This document shows positions 18,760-30,864 of a DNA stretch of 37,317 bases, in pieces. How positions within the stretch are numbered: the first letter of the stretch is position 1; each line of letters starts with the position of its first letter. This DNA is from Burkholderiales bacterium (GTDB lineage: Bacteria; Pseudomonadota; Gammaproteobacteria; Burkholderiales; Burkholderiaceae_E). A program made the translations under genes and the position numbers. The notes under the pieces are model-generated. The model was not told the origin of the DNA and did not search any database. It saw only the letters and a program-made list of their open reading frames with translations. The stretch covers positions 1 to 37,317 of the forward strand of contig CANHUQ010000005.1 of assembly GCA_947463885.1 (NCBI GenBank). The letters are read 5' to 3'.

Positions 18760-19125
18760 TCAGAACTTCAGACCAGCTTCGCGGGCCGCCTCGGCCAGCG
18801 TCTTCACGCGGCCGTGGTAGCGAAAGCCGGCGCGATCAAACGCGACCGACTGAATTCCCGCTGCCAGCGCCTTCTCAGCGATACGCTTGCCAACCAGTGC
18901 GGCCGCAGCGGCATTGCCGCCCTTACCAGACTGGCCCGCGAGTTGCGCACGCACTTCGCTTTCCATGGTTGAGGCCGAAACCAGCACCTTGTCGCCAGTC
19001 GCGGCAATGATGTTGGCGTAAATGTGCAGGTTGCTGCGATAGACCGTAAGCCGGTCGACCCGCAAATCTGCGATCTTGTGTCGCGTCTGCAGTGAGCGGC
19101 GCAGACGGGATTGCTTCTTGTCCAT
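18760..19125 (-). CDS. rplR: 50S ribosomal protein L18
   Basis: A 121-residue protein of the central protuberance that binds 5S rRNA. The N terminus is basic ([16 protein letters not shown]), followed by [16 protein letters not shown] and the C-terminal [28 protein letters not shown], the family hallmark. It lies 18 bases downstream of rplF. Confidence 0.97.
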   Translation of the reverse strand: MDKKQSRLRRSLQTRHKIADLRVDRLTVYRSNLHIYANIIAATGDKVLVSASTMESEVRAQLAGQSGKGGNAAAAALVGKRIAEKALAAGIQSVAFDRAGFRYHGRVKTLAEAAREAGLKF

Positions 19126-19143
19126 GTTCGTCCTGCTGCCCGG

Positions 19144-19677
19144 TTATTTCTTCTTGGTTTCCTTGATGACCACCACTTCGTCGGCATACCGCACGCCTTT
19201 GCCTTTGTAGGGCTCGGGCTCTTTGTATGCCCGCACTTCGGCGGCCACCTGTCCGACCTTCTGCTTGTCGGCGCCTTTGATGATGATCTCGGTCTGGGTC
19301 GGGGTTTCACACTTCACGCCATCCGGCATCTTGTGCGCCACCGGATGCGAGAAACCCAGCGACAGGTTGAGCACAGCACCCTGAGCCTGCGCGCGATAAC
19401 CCACGCCGACCAGATTGAGCTTGCGCTCAAAACCCTTGCTCACACCGGTCACCATATTGAAGACCAGTGCACGGAACGTGCCACTCAAGGCTCGCGCCTC
19501 GCGAGACTCTCCGACCGCAGCGAACGTCAATTCGGCGCCTTCGCGCTGGATCGACACCAGCGGATTGGCAGCCTGAGTCAACGTACCTAACGGGCCCTTG
19601 GCGGTAATCACACCATTGGCGATCTGAATATCGGTGCCGGCAGGAATTGTGACCGGCATGCGTGCAACGCGTGACAT
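19144..19677 (-). CDS. rplF: 50S ribosomal protein L6
   Basis: A 177-residue protein near the sarcin-ricin loop and factor-binding site, built from two repeated L6 domains. Start [14 protein letters not shown] and the C-terminal signature [25 protein letters not shown] are standard. The segment [14 protein letters not shown] marks the domain junction. It lies 12 bases downstream of rpsH. Confidence 0.98.
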   Translation of the reverse strand: MSRVARMPVTIPAGTDIQIANGVITAKGPLGTLTQAANPLVSIQREGAELTFAAVGESREARALSGTFRALVFNMVTGVSKGFERKLNLVGVGYRAQAQGAVLNLSLGFSHPVAHKMPDGVKCETPTQTEIIIKGADKQKVGQVAAEVRAYKEPEPYKGKGVRYADEVVVIKETKKK

Positions 19678-19689
19678 GCGGTTCCTCCC

Positions 19690-20085
19690 TTAGGCCACGT
19701 AGCCGATGACTTCGCCACCCAGGCCGGTCTGACGCGCCCGCCGATCGGTCATCACGCCCTTGGACGTGGTCACGATGGCGACGCCCAGACCGTTAAGCAC
19801 CTGGGGAAGATGGTCACGACCCTTGTAGATACGCAAACCGGGCCGCGAGACGCGCTCAAGGCGCTCGATGACCGGACGGCCGGCGTAGTACTTGAGTTGC
19901 AGCTCGAGCTGGGGCTTGCCCGCCTCGCCCTGCACACGATAGCCATCAATATAGCCTTCGTCCTTGAGGACGACAGCAATGGCCACCTTCAGCTTCGAAG
20001 AGGGCATAACGACGGTTTGTTTGTCGACGCGCTGCGCGTTGCGGATGCGCGTGAACATGTCGGCGATCGGATCGCTCATGCTCAT
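19690..20085 (-). CDS. rpsH: 30S ribosomal protein S8
   Basis: A 131-residue primary 16S rRNA-binding protein; in E. coli it represses the spc operon by binding a 16S-like element in its mRNA. The blocks [22 protein letters not shown] and [31 protein letters not shown] are intact. Two in-frame ATGs occur at the start (20085 and 20079); AAGGAG lies 8 bases before the first, so 20085 is preferred. Confidence 0.97.
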   Translation of the reverse strand: MSMSDPIADMFTRIRNAQRVDKQTVVMPSSKLKVAIAVVLKDEGYIDGYRVQGEAGKPQLELQLKYYAGRPVIERLERVSRPGLRIYKGRDHLPQVLNGLGVAIVTTSKGVMTDRRARQTGLGGEVIGYVA

Positions 20086-20097
20086 GTGATGGGCTCC

Positions 20098-20403
20098 TTA
20101 CCAGCTCGCCTTGGTCATGCCAGGCACTTCACCGCGCATGGCAATCTCGCGCAATTTGTTGCGGGCCAGACCGAACTTGCGGAACGTGCCGCGGGGGCGG
20201 CCGGTGAGTTCGCAGCGATTGCGCAGCCGTGTGGGGTTGGCGTTGCGCGGCAGCTGTTGCAGTTTGAGTCGCGCCTGAAAGCGCTCCTCTTCGGACTTGG
20301 ACTGGTCGTTGATGATGGCGTTCAGTTCGGCACGCTTGGGGGCGTACTTCTTCACCAGCATTTCGCGCTTCTTTTCGCGCTCGATCAGAGACGTCTTGGC
20401 CAC
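20098..20403 (-). CDS. rpsN: 30S ribosomal protein S14 (zinc-independent form)
   Basis: A 101-residue head protein of the 30S subunit. It is the long C- paralogue: only one cysteine is present and there is no CxxC zinc ribbon. The hallmark block [26 protein letters not shown] is intact. It lies between rplE (10 bases) and rpsH (12 bases). Confidence 0.97.
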   Translation of the reverse strand: MAKTSLIEREKKREMLVKKYAPKRAELNAIINDQSKSEEERFQARLKLQQLPRNANPTRLRNRCELTGRPRGTFRKFGLARNKLREIAMRGEVPGMTKASW

Positions 20404-20413
20404 GTATCAACCC

Positions 20414-20953
20414 TCAGTTACGGAACGGGAAGCGGAACGCTGCGAGGAGCGCCTTAGCTTCATCGTCGGACTTGGCGGTGGTGGTGATGCTGATATTCAG
20501 CCCGCGCACCTTATCGACCTTGTCGTACTCAATCTCGGGGAAAATGATCTGCTCTTTCACACCGAGGTTGTAATTGCCGCGGCCATCAAAGGCGCGGGCC
20601 GAGATACCGCGAAAGTCGCGCACACGAGGCAGCGCAACCGTGACGAGGCGATCGAGAAACTCATACATCCGATCACCGCGCAAGGTGACCATGCAGCCGA
20701 TCGGGTAGCCCGCGCGGATCTTGAATCCGGCGATGGCCTTGCGGGCTTTCGTGGTCACCGGTTTTTGACCAGCGATTTTGGTGAGATCGCCCGCGGCAGC
20801 CTCGATCAGCTTCTTGTCGGCAATCGCCTCGCCCACACCCATGTTGAGCGTGATCTTGGTGATGCGCGGCACCTGCATGACCGAGGTGTATCCGAACTTC
20901 GACATGAGGTCCGGGGCGATTTTCTCGCGGTAGGTAGCTTGCAGACGAGCCAT
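20414..20953 (-). CDS. rplE: 50S ribosomal protein L5
   Basis: A 179-residue central-protuberance protein that binds 5S rRNA and touches P-site tRNA. Conserved segments include [56 protein letters not shown] and [18 protein letters not shown]. Length equals E. coli. It lies 29 bases downstream of rplX. Confidence 0.98.
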   Translation of the reverse strand: MARLQATYREKIAPDLMSKFGYTSVMQVPRITKITLNMGVGEAIADKKLIEAAAGDLTKIAGQKPVTTKARKAIAGFKIRAGYPIGCMVTLRGDRMYEFLDRLVTVALPRVRDFRGISARAFDGRGNYNLGVKEQIIFPEIEYDKVDKVRGLNISITTTAKSDDEAKALLAAFRFPFRN

Positions 20954-20982
20954 TGCGAAGTCTTTCCTGGTTGTCCGCGGCC

Positions 20983-21300
20983 TCAGGCCTTGACCTGTTC
21001 GCCGTTGGAACGGTAGACGCGCACCTTCGTGCCGTCCTCGAGTACCTTGAACCCCACCCGATCACCCTTGCCGGTCGCCGGGTTGAACAGCATGACGTTC
21101 GACTGATCAATGGGCATGGTCTTGTCGACGATGCCGCCAGCCACACCCTTCATCGGGTTAGGGCGAGCATGCTTCTTGGCGACATTGACCCCATCAACCA
21201 GCAGGTGGGTATCACTGACCCGCGCACTGACGGTAGCGCGCTTGCCTTTGTCTCGGCCGGCGATGACGATCACTTCATCGCCTTTGCGGATTTTTTCCAT
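20983..21300 (-). CDS. rplX: 50S ribosomal protein L24
   Basis: A 105-residue assembly-initiator protein near the peptide exit tunnel, with an N-terminal KOW motif ([21 protein letters not shown]), then [22 protein letters not shown] and the C-terminal GVRYL-like [14 protein letters not shown]. It lies 13 bases downstream of rplN. Confidence 0.97.
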   Translation of the reverse strand: MEKIRKGDEVIVIAGRDKGKRATVSARVSDTHLLVDGVNVAKKHARPNPMKGVAGGIVDKTMPIDQSNVMLFNPATGKGDRVGFKVLEDGTKVRVYRSNGEQVKA

Positions 21301-21313
21301 GTGCGTGCGCTCC

Positions 21314-21682
21314 TTACAGCACTTCGGGAGCCAGCGACACGATCTTCATGAACCGCTCAGTACGCAGTTCGCGTGTGACCGGCCCGAAGATACGCGTGCC
21401 GATCGGCTCGAGCTTTGCATTGAGCAAGACGGCTGCGTTGGCGTCGAATTTGACGAGCGAGCCATCCTGGCGACGAACACCCTTGGCGGTGCGAACCACC
21501 ACGGCGTTATAGATCTCACCTTTTTTCACGCGGCCACGGGGCTGCGCTTCCTTGACGGAGACCTTGATGATGTCGCCGATGCCCGCATAGCGACGCTTGG
21601 AGCCGCCCAGCACCTTGATACACATCACTGAGCGTGCGCCGGTGTTATCGGCGACGTCCAGCGTCGACTGCATCTGAATCAT
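21314..21682 (-). CDS. rplN: 50S ribosomal protein L14
   Basis: A 122-residue protein at the subunit interface. [40 protein letters not shown] and the [13 protein letters not shown] block identify it with certainty. It is the first gene of the spc group and has a 213-base upstream gap holding a strong promoter (21833-21860), giving a leader of about 144 nt. Confidence 0.98.
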   Translation of the reverse strand: MIQMQSTLDVADNTGARSVMCIKVLGGSKRRYAGIGDIIKVSVKEAQPRGRVKKGEIYNAVVVRTAKGVRRQDGSLVKFDANAAVLLNAKLEPIGTRIFGPVTRELRTERFMKIVSLAPEVL

Positions 21683-21832
21683 TTCAAACTCCCAACTTGA
21701 GCCGCCCGACCCGCCCTACCTGAACAGGCGGTGCGAAGCCTCTGCGGTCAGTCTTGGTCCCGTGGAACGGGTGTGGAATCTCTTCGCCTGCGTGCGCCGT
21801 CTGTGGCCGCACCGAAAAAGAGAAAGACAGCG

Positions 21833-21860
21833 ATTATAACCCGGAATTAACGTCCGTCAA
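21833..21860 (-). promoter_or_regulatory. Strong sigma70-type promoter for the spc group (rplN onward)
   Basis: Minus-strand -35 box TTGACG (21855-21860), 16-base spacer, and perfect -10 box TATAAT (21833-21838). Predicted start is near 21826, giving a leader of about 144 nt before rplN. The -35 box lies inside one arm of a hairpin that on the opposite strand looks like an intrinsic terminator. Confidence 0.8.
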
Positions 21861-21887
21861 GTACTTGAGCACCGACGGGCGTTTTTT
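21851..21887 (+). terminator. Plus-strand intrinsic-terminator-like hairpin in the rpsQ-rplN gap
   Basis: An 8-bp stem with one G-U pair (CGTCCGTC at 21851-21858, GACGGGCG at 21874-21881) is followed by six Ts on the plus strand. All annotated genes here are on the minus strand, so it could stop antisense transcription or act as part of a bidirectional end for rpsQ. Confidence 0.55.
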
Positions 21888-21895
21888 CTTGAGTA

Positions 21896-22177
21896 TCAGA
21901 CCATGCGCGAAACTTGGACCAGGCGCACAACCTTCCACGCCTTGGTCCGTGACATGGGCCGGCATTCCTGGATCTCGACCATATCGCCTTCATTGAGCGC
22001 CTGCTCGGTGTGGGCGTGATAACGGGTCGAACGAGTAATGTACTTACCGTACAGCGGATGCTTGACCTTGCGCTCGATGAGCACAGTGACGGTCTTTTGC
22101 ATCTTGTTGCTGACGACACGGCCGGTCAAGGTCTTTTCAGACGCCGCGCTGTCGACGGCTGGAGTCGCTTCGCTCAT
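21896..22177 (-). CDS. rpsQ: 30S ribosomal protein S17
   Basis: A 93-residue OB-fold protein that binds 16S rRNA early in assembly. It has an N-terminal extension of about 12 residues relative to E. coli ([12 protein letters not shown]), then the family block [31 protein letters not shown] and the tail [11 protein letters not shown]. The start codon overlaps the rpmC stop (22174-22177), indicating coupling. It is the last gene of the S10 group. Confidence 0.97.
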   Translation of the reverse strand: MSEATPAVDSAASEKTLTGRVVSNKMQKTVTVLIERKVKHPLYGKYITRSTRYHAHTEQALNEGDMVEIQECRPMSRTKAWKVVRLVQVSRMV

Positions 22178-22368
22178 TTGGCACTCGCCTTTTCGTTCAT
22201 CACAGTTCGCACGCGTGCGATGTCCCGCCGCACCTTGCGCAACTGCGCCGTGTTGTTCTGCTGCTGAGTTGCGATTTGCATGCGCAGCGAGAATTGGGCA
22301 CGCATCAGGTCGGTCAATTCCTTGCCGAGCTCTTCGCCACCCTTGCTTCTCAGTTCAGTTGCCTTCAT
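22174..22368 (-). CDS. rpmC: 50S ribosomal protein L29
   Basis: A 64-residue helical hairpin protein at the tunnel exit near the signal-recognition-particle and trigger-factor docking site. The pattern [21 protein letters not shown]...[12 protein letters not shown]...[13 protein letters not shown] is standard. The ATG at 22368 was chosen because AGAGGA precedes it; an upstream ATG (22386) would overlap rplP and add residues foreign to the family. Overlaps rpsQ by 4 bases. Confidence 0.96.
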   Translation of the reverse strand: MKATELRSKGGEELGKELTDLMRAQFSLRMQIATQQQNNTAQLRKVRRDIARVRTVMNEKASAK

Positions 22369-22382
22369 GGCAGTCCTCTTGA

Positions 22383-22799
22383 TCAAGCGCCAACATGCCG
22401 GGCGACGAAGATCGTCGCAATCGGCAGCTTGGCTGCGGCCAGAGCAAAGGCCTCGCGGGCGAGCGTCTCGTCGACACCGTCCATTTCATAGAGCACTTTG
22501 CCGGGCTGAATTTCGGCCACGTAATACTCTGGGTTGCCTTTGCCGTTACCCATCCGTACTTCGGCAGGCTTTTGCGAGATCGGCTTATCCGGGAAGATCC
22601 GAATCCAGATCCGTCCGCCCCGCTTGATATGACGGGTCATGGCTCGACGAGCCGCCTCGATCTGGCGAGCCGTCAGGCGGCCGCGACCGGTGGCTTTAAG
22701 GCCGTATTCGCCGAAGGAGACATTTGTGCCGCGGGTTGCGATGCCCTTGTTGCGGCCCTTCTGCTCCTTGCGGTACTTGCGTCGTGAAGGTTGCAGCAT
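22383..22799 (-). CDS. rplP: 50S ribosomal protein L16
   Basis: A 138-residue protein near the A site and peptidyl-transferase region. [51 protein letters not shown] and [19 protein letters not shown] are diagnostic. It lies 9 bases after rpsC. Confidence 0.98.
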   Translation of the reverse strand: MLQPSRRKYRKEQKGRNKGIATRGTNVSFGEYGLKATGRGRLTARQIEAARRAMTRHIKRGGRIWIRIFPDKPISQKPAEVRMGNGKGNPEYYVAEIQPGKVLYEMDGVDETLAREAFALAAAKLPIATIFVARHVGA

Positions 22800-22808
22800 G
22801 ATGGTTCC

Positions 22809-23711
22809 TTATTGGCCCTTGCTCTCGGCGGGCTTGGCTTCGCCTGATGCCGCATCGGCGCTCACCTTGCGAACACGCTTGACCGCCGGTCTGGCGCCAT
22901 CGGGCGCGGGGGCTGCGGGCTTGTTGTCGCCGTCGGCTTGCGCCGGCCGACGCCCGCCGCCACCGGGTCCGCCCGGGCCACGGCGCTCGCCGGGACGGCC
23001 AGGTCCGCCAGGACGGCGAGGGCGACGATCTTCGCGCTCAGCCGGTGGGGTGGTGTCTTTCTCGGCTGCAGCAAGGTCGGTGCGCCCGAGCGTATCGCCC
23101 TTGTAGACCCAGACCTTGACACCGATGATGCCGTAGGTGGTCTCGGCTTCCGAGAACCCGTAATCGATATCGGCGCGCAGGGTATGCAGTGGCACACGGC
23201 CTTCGCGATACCACTCGACCCGAGCGATTTCAGCACCGTTCAGGCGTCCAGAGCTCATGATCTTGATGCCTTGGGCACCCAGGCGCATGGCGTTCTGCAT
23301 GGCGCGCTTCATGGCGCGGCGGAACATGATGCGCTTCTCGAGCTGCTGCGTGATGGAGTCGGCGATCAGCTGCGCGTCGGTCTCGGGCTTGCGAATTTCC
23401 TCGATGTTGACGTGCACAGGCACCTTCAGCATGCGCTGCAGGTCGGCCTTCAGAATTTCGATGTCCTCGCCCTTCTTGCCGATCACGACGCCCGGGCGTG
23501 CCGAGAAGATGGTGATGCGCGCGTTTTTCGACGGACGCTCAATCAGGACCCGGCCGACCGACGCATTGCGCAGCTTCTTGCGCAAATAGGCACGGACCTT
23601 GATGTCCTCGTTGAGCATGCCGGGAAAATCACGGCTGTTGGCATACCAGCGCGACGCCCAGTTGCGGCTGACCGCGAGGCGAAAGCCGGTCGGATGAATC
23701 TTTTGTCCCAT
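22809..23711 (-). CDS. rpsC: 30S ribosomal protein S3 with long Pro/Gly/Arg-rich tail
   Basis: Head protein at the mRNA entry channel with KH domain. Residues up to about 215 match the family: [32 protein letters not shown], the KH motif [14 protein letters not shown], and [15 protein letters not shown]-type block ([20 protein letters not shown]). After this a low-complexity extension of about 80 residues begins, rich in Pro, Gly and Arg in its first half and Ala/Lys in its second. E. coli S3 is 233 residues; this is 300. A tail on S3 is known in betaproteobacteria, but this one is long. Confidence 0.97.
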   Translation of the reverse strand: MGQKIHPTGFRLAVSRNWASRWYANSRDFPGMLNEDIKVRAYLRKKLRNASVGRVLIERPSKNARITIFSARPGVVIGKKGEDIEILKADLQRMLKVPVHVNIEEIRKPETDAQLIADSITQQLEKRIMFRRAMKRAMQNAMRLGAQGIKIMSSGRLNGAEIARVEWYREGRVPLHTLRADIDYGFSEAETTYGIIGVKVWVYKGDTLGRTDLAAAEKDTTPPAEREDRRPRRPGGPGRPGERRGPGGPGGGGRRPAQADGDNKPAAPAPDGARPAVKRVRKVSADAASGEAKPAESKGQ

Positions 23712-23727
23712 CGTCTTTCCCTTGCGA

Positions 23728-24057
23728 TCAGTTGCCGACCGTCACGTAGATATGGCAGGTCTGCTTCTCGATCTGAACGCCTCGGCCTTTGGCCCGGGCA
23801 TCGAATCGGCGCAGCGACGCACCCTTCTCGACGTGAATGATCTTGACCTTCAGCTCATCGACATCGGCACCGTCGTTGTGCTCAGCGTTGGCGATCGCCG
23901 ACTCGAGCACTTTTTTGACGATCTTCGACGCCTTCTTGGGCGAGAAGGTCAGGATGTTGAGCGCCTGTTCGACGGGCTTGCCACGAATCAGGTCGGCAGC
24001 GAGCCGACCCTTCTGGGCCGACAGACGCACACCATGCAAAATTGCCTTGGTTTCCAT
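23728..24057 (-). CDS. rplV: 50S ribosomal protein L22
   Basis: A 109-residue protein whose extended loop lines the peptide exit tunnel. Blocks include [52 protein letters not shown] and the loop [25 protein letters not shown]. The loop residues targeted by macrolide-resistance deletions appear intact. It lies 16 bases after rpsC in map order and 15 bases downstream of rpsS. Confidence 0.98.
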   Translation of the reverse strand: METKAILHGVRLSAQKGRLAADLIRGKPVEQALNILTFSPKKASKIVKKVLESAIANAEHNDGADVDELKVKIIHVEKGASLRRFDARAKGRGVQIEKQTCHIYVTVGN

Positions 24058-24072
24058 TTGACCTGTGGCTCC

Positions 24073-24363
24073 TTACTTGCGGGCCTTGCCCTTGACCGCC
24101 TTCTTGTCGGCCGCATGGCCCTTGAAGGTGCGGGTCAGCGCAAATTCACCAAGCTTGTGACCCACCATGTTCTCGTTGACGAACACGGGGATATGTTGCT
24201 TGCCGTTGTGGACGGCGATCGTGAGCCCGATGAATTCGGGCAGGATCGTCGAGCGGCGCGACCAGGTCTTGATCGGCTTCTTGTCCTTGATAGCCTGGGC
24301 GGTGTCCACCTTCTTCATCAGGTGGTCATCGACGAACGGCCCTTTTTTAACTGAACGTGCCAT
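24073..24363 (-). CDS. rpsS: 30S ribosomal protein S19
   Basis: A 96-residue head protein contacting the 50S subunit. [50 protein letters not shown] and [16 protein letters not shown] are typical. It has a slightly longer Lys-rich tail than E. coli (92 residues). It lies 10 bases downstream of rplB. Confidence 0.98.
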   Translation of the reverse strand: MARSVKKGPFVDDHLMKKVDTAQAIKDKKPIKTWSRRSTILPEFIGLTIAVHNGKQHIPVFVNENMVGHKLGEFALTRTFKGHAADKKAVKGKARK

Positions 24364-24373
24364 AGGTCACCCG

Positions 24374-25201
24374 TTATTTCTTGAAGCGGCGCTGCACGAT
24401 CATGGAGGTCGTGCGCTTGTTGCGACGCGTGCGGTAGCCCTTGGTCGGCTGACCCCAGGGATTGACCGGCACACGGCCCTCGCCGGTACGGCCTTCGCCG
24501 CCACCGTGCGGGTGGTCGATCGGATTCATGGCCACACCACGCACCGTTGGGCGAATACCGCGCCAACGCGTGGCACCGGCCTTGCCGATTTGACGCAGGT
24601 TGTGCTCTTCGTTGCCAACTTCACCCAGCGTCGCGCGGCACTCGATGTGCACCCTGCGAATTTCGCCTGAACGCAGACGAACCTGGGCGTACGTGCCTTC
24701 CCGTGCGAGCAGTTGCGCAGAGGCGCCTGCTGAGCGCGCAATTTGCGCACCCTTGCCGGGCAGCATCTCGATGCAGTGAATGGTTGAACCCACCGGAATA
24801 TTGCGGATGGGCAGCGTATTGCCAGCACGGATCGGGGCCTCTGCGCCGGACATCAGCGAGGCGCCTGCGAGCACACCACGGGGCGCCAGAATGTAGCGAC
24901 GCTCGCCATCGGCATAGCACAGCAGTGCAAGGTGGGCGCTGCGGTTCGGATCGTACTCAAGACGCTCGACCTTGGCCGCAATGCCGTCCTTGTTCCGACG
25001 GAAGTCGACGACGCGATAGTGCGACTTGTGACCACCACCGCGATGGCGGGTGGTGATGTGCCCGAGGTTGTTACGCCCGGAACCGCGGGTTTGCGGCTCG
25101 ACCAGGGCAGCGTGCGGCTTGCCCTTGTGCAAATGCGGGCTGACCACCTTGACCATCGCCCGGCGACCGGGCGATGTCGGCTTCAGTTTGACGACTGCCA
25201 T
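24374..25201 (-). CDS. rplB: 50S ribosomal protein L2
   Basis: A 275-residue protein needed for subunit association and peptidyl-transferase activity. Key segments are [43 protein letters not shown], and the functional C-terminal loop [16 protein letters not shown] with the essential His of that motif, plus [10 protein letters not shown]. It starts directly at the rplW stop codon with no gap. Confidence 0.98.
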   Translation of the reverse strand: MAVVKLKPTSPGRRAMVKVVSPHLHKGKPHAALVEPQTRGSGRNNLGHITTRHRGGGHKSHYRVVDFRRNKDGIAAKVERLEYDPNRSAHLALLCYADGERRYILAPRGVLAGASLMSGAEAPIRAGNTLPIRNIPVGSTIHCIEMLPGKGAQIARSAGASAQLLAREGTYAQVRLRSGEIRRVHIECRATLGEVGNEEHNLRQIGKAGATRWRGIRPTVRGVAMNPIDHPHGGGEGRTGEGRVPVNPWGQPTKGYRTRRNKRTTSMIVQRRFKK

Positions 25202-25498
25202 TTACCGGGCCTCCGCGAAATTGATTTCCTGGCCAGGCTTGAGGCTGACGTACGCCTTGCGCACGCCGCGCCGCCGACCGGTGAAACGGCCGTGGCGCTT
25301 GACCTTGCCTTTCTGGTTGAGGACCTGCACGGACTCGACCTCGACCTTGAAGAGCAGCTCGACAGCCGCCTTGATTTCAGGCTTGGTGGCGTCCTGAACG
25401 ACGCGAAAACCAACCTGATTGTTTTTCTCGGCAACCATCGTGCTCTTTTCCGAGACGATCGGCGCGAGCAGCACCTGCATCAGACGTTCCGGATTCAT
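25202..25498 (-). CDS. rplW: 50S ribosomal protein L23
   Basis: A 98-residue exit-tunnel protein that provides the docking site for trigger factor and SRP. The pattern [45 protein letters not shown] and the extended loop with [22 protein letters not shown] is clear. The start at 25498 is fixed by an ATGA overlap with the rplD stop; the longer open frame upstream is not conserved. Confidence 0.97.
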   Translation of the reverse strand: MNPERLMQVLLAPIVSEKSTMVAEKNNQVGFRVVQDATKPEIKAAVELLFKVEVESVQVLNQKGKVKRHGRFTGRRRGVRKAYVSLKPGQEINFAEAR

Positions 25499-26115
25499 GC
25501 CAGCATCTCCTGGACTGCGGCGAGCGCCGGCTTGGTGATCAGCACTGTGTCGAAATGCACCAGAGATAGCGGGTCGGCCTGGCGAGCCTCGAGCACGAGG
25601 ACATTCGGCAGATTGCGCGACGCAAGCCACAGGTTCTCGTCCAGGCCATCGGTCAGGACCAGCACGGAACCCAGGCCCATGATGCGCAGCTTCTCGGCCA
25701 GCAGCTTGGTTTTGGGTGCATCGACCGACATCGACTCGACCACCTTCAGGCGATCTTCACGCGCCAGCTGCGACAGGATGGAGCACATCCCGGCGCGATA
25801 CATCTTGCGGTTGATCTTCTGGGTGAAGTTCTCGTCGGGCTTGTTCGGGAAGATCCGGCCGCCTCCACGCCACAGCGGGGAAGCCGTCATACCGGCGCGG
25901 GCGCGGCCCGTGCCTTTTTGGCGGAACGGCTTCTTGGTGGAGTGGCGCACTTCAGACCGGTCTTTCTGAGCACGATTACCACTGCGCGCATTGGCCTGAT
26001 AGGCGATCACGATCTGGTGGATCAGCGGCTCATTGAAGTCGCGGCCGAACACGGTGTCGGCTGCGGCCACGGTCGAGGCCGGCTGGCCCTGCTCATTTAG
26101 CAGTTTCAGTTCCAT
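25495..26115 (-). CDS. rplD: 50S ribosomal protein L4
   Basis: A 206-residue protein whose loop lines the exit tunnel. Blocks [18 protein letters not shown], the tunnel loop [23 protein letters not shown] with [14 protein letters not shown], and [23 protein letters not shown] are standard. In E. coli, L4 represses its own S10 operon; the structured leader before rplC here is the natural place to look for an equivalent. It overlaps rplW by 4 bases. Confidence 0.98.
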   Translation of the reverse strand: MELKLLNEQGQPASTVAAADTVFGRDFNEPLIHQIVIAYQANARSGNRAQKDRSEVRHSTKKPFRQKGTGRARAGMTASPLWRGGGRIFPNKPDENFTQKINRKMYRAGMCSILSQLAREDRLKVVESMSVDAPKTKLLAEKLRIMGLGSVLVLTDGLDENLWLASRNLPNVLVLEARQADPLSLVHFDTVLITKPALAAVQEMLA

Positions 26116-26127
26116 GTCTGAGTCCCC

Positions 26128-26853
26128 TTACTTCTTACCGGCTTTGGCCGGGTTCGTGGGACCGGACGGCGCCTGAGCCGCCTTCGGCGGGCGCGGCAAA
26201 CCACCCTTGGCCAGCGGCGTTTTGACGGCCGGCGTGACGACAACAGCACCACCCTTAGCACCAGGTACGGCGCCGCGGATCATCAGCAACCCACGCTCAG
26301 CATCGACTCGTGCGACCACGAGGTTTTGCATGGTGGTTGCGGCGTCACCCATGTGACCGGACATGCGCTTACCCGGAAACACACGACCCGGATCCTGCGC
26401 CATGCCGATTGAGCCCGGCACGTTGTGCGAGCGCGAGTTACCGTGCGATGCGCGACCCGACGCGAAGTTGTAGCGCTTGATGGTGCCGGTGAAGCCCTTG
26501 CCGATGGACGTGCCGGCGACATCGACCTTCTGGCCGGCCGAAAACAAGCTTGCCGCCACCACTGCACCGGGCTTCAGATCGCCCAGCGCATCAGGCTTGA
26601 CTCGAAACTCACGCAGCGAGGTGCCGGCTTGCACGCCAGCTTTGGCGAAGTGACCGGCCTGCGCCTTGGTCACACGCGAAGCGCGGCGCCCGCCATGGGC
26701 GAGCTGAACGGAGGTGTAGCCGTCGGATTCGACGGTCTTGATCTGGGCGACGCGGTTGTTGGACACATCCAGCACTGTCACGGGGACGGCGTCGCCGTCA
26801 TCCGTAAAGATGCGCATCATGCCCACCTTGCGACCCAACAGGCCAAGGCTCAT
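26128..26853 (-). CDS. rplC: 50S ribosomal protein L3 with C-terminal extension
   Basis: A 241-residue assembly-initiator protein close to the peptidyl-transferase centre. [53 protein letters not shown] and [20 protein letters not shown] (with the Gln that PrmB methylates lying in the [12 protein letters not shown] segment) are conserved. The tail after about residue 212 is a Pro/Ala/Lys-rich extension absent in E. coli (209 residues). Its start has a CTGGAG site and follows a promoter and 117-base leader. Confidence 0.97.
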   Translation of the reverse strand: MSLGLLGRKVGMMRIFTDDGDAVPVTVLDVSNNRVAQIKTVESDGYTSVQLAHGGRRASRVTKAQAGHFAKAGVQAGTSLREFRVKPDALGDLKPGAVVAASLFSAGQKVDVAGTSIGKGFTGTIKRYNFASGRASHGNSRSHNVPGSIGMAQDPGRVFPGKRMSGHMGDAATTMQNLVVARVDAERGLLMIRGAVPGAKGGAVVVTPAVKTPLAKGGLPRPPKAAQAPSGPTNPAKAGKK

Positions 26854-26885
26854 GTTTGACTCCAGTCCCGACTGCGATTGGCCGG

Positions 26886-26970
26886 GTGTGAGGGCGGCGC
26901 GGTGTCATCAGACGCTCGCTGCCGCTGTGCCCTGGCCAACAGACGAGACGTCTGGGCCAAGGGCGGAAAG
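26886..26970 (-). promoter_or_regulatory. Structured leader of the rplC (S10) transcript
   Basis: From the predicted start near 26970 to rplC there are about 117 nt. The first part can form a stem GGCC-CAGACG / CGUCUG-UU-GGCC with a UCU loop (about 26936-26960). No ORF lies in it. By position it could carry an autogenous control site for a ribosomal protein such as L4; that is inference. Limits are approximate. Confidence 0.4.
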
Positions 26971-26976
26971 CCGATT

Positions 26977-27005
26977 AGTATAGCCGGCAAAAAAAGCTTG
27001 TGCAA
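26977..27005 (-). promoter_or_regulatory. Strong sigma70-type promoter upstream of rplC
   Basis: Minus-strand -35 box TTGCAC (27000-27005), 17-base spacer, and -10 box TATACT (26977-26982) lie in the 183-base rpsJ-rplC gap. Start predicted near 26970. It separates rpsJ, left with the str genes, from the rest of the S10 group. Confidence 0.75.
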
Positions 27006-27036
27006 GCCCAAGAGCGCGGCCGCACAGCCTATCGCC

Positions 27037-27348
27037 TTATTGCAGCTTGATTTCCACGTCGACGCCAGCGGGCAGGTCGAGCTTCATCAGCGCGTCCACG
27101 GTCTTGTCGGTGGGGTCGACGATATCCATCAATCGCTGGTGTGTTCGGATCTCGAGCTGGTCGCGTGAGGTCTTGTTCACATGGGGTGAGCGCAGGACAT
27201 CGAAGCGTTGAATTCGAGTCGGCAGCGGCACTGGGCCACGCACGACGGCGCCTGTGCGCTTGGCGGTATCCACAATCTCGGCGGCGGACTGATCGATCAG
27301 CTTGTAGTCGAATGCCTTGAGGCGAATACGGATTTTCTGGTTCTGCAT
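27037..27348 (-). CDS. rpsJ: 30S ribosomal protein S10 (NusE)
   Basis: A 103-residue head protein that also acts as NusE in transcription antitermination. [56 protein letters not shown]-type block and the C-terminal [11 protein letters not shown] are conserved. An AAGGAAT ribosome site precedes the ATG. It is attached to the str genes, 100 bases downstream of tuf, with two perfect hairpins in that gap and a new promoter after it. Confidence 0.98.
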   Translation of the reverse strand: MQNQKIRIRLKAFDYKLIDQSAAEIVDTAKRTGAVVRGPVPLPTRIQRFDVLRSPHVNKTSRDQLEIRTHQRLMDIVDPTDKTVDALMKLDLPAGVDVEIKLQ

Positions 27349-27372
27349 GACATTCCTTCAAAGAGCGGGGGG

Positions 27373-27420
27373 ATCGCACAGCGCATGGCGCTGTGCGATG
27401 GGCGGACCGGAGGTCCGCCC
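27373..27420 (-). other. Two abutting perfect hairpins between tuf and rpsJ
   Basis: Stem A is 12 bp with a 3-base loop (27373-27384 with 27388-27399); stem B is 9 bp with a 3-base loop (GGGCGGACC 27400-27408, GGTCCGCCC 27412-27420). They touch with no spacer. On the minus strand no run of Us follows, so they are not a standard terminator. They could cause partial termination, block exonuclease from tuf mRNA, or be an RNase processing site that lets tuf accumulate above rpsJ. Confidence 0.7.
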
Positions 27421-27448
27421 TGCGAAGCCTGCTGACGCGTAGCGAGCC

Positions 27449-28639
<1,191 letters not shown>

Positions 28640-28680
28640 GTGATTACTCCGATTCTCTAAAGAACGTTGTCAGATGCTGC

Positions 28681-30786
<2,106 letters not shown>

Positions 30787-30798
30787 GGTCGATCCTTC

Positions 30799-30813
30799 GG
30801 GGTCTCAGACCCC
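30799..30813 (-). other. Hairpin just upstream of the fusA ribosome site
   Basis: On the minus strand GGGGTCT-G-AGACCCC forms a perfect 7-bp inverted repeat about 11-25 bases ahead of the fusA ATG, overlapping the upstream edge of the GAAGGA site. The 78-base rpsG-fusA gap also has a CCTTTTTTAAAA run before it. It may modulate fusA translation or form after processing. Confidence 0.5.
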
Positions 30814-30864
30814 CGGGTCGGGTTTTAAAAAAGGCGAGGCATCTGGCCGAAACAGGCCGATGAC

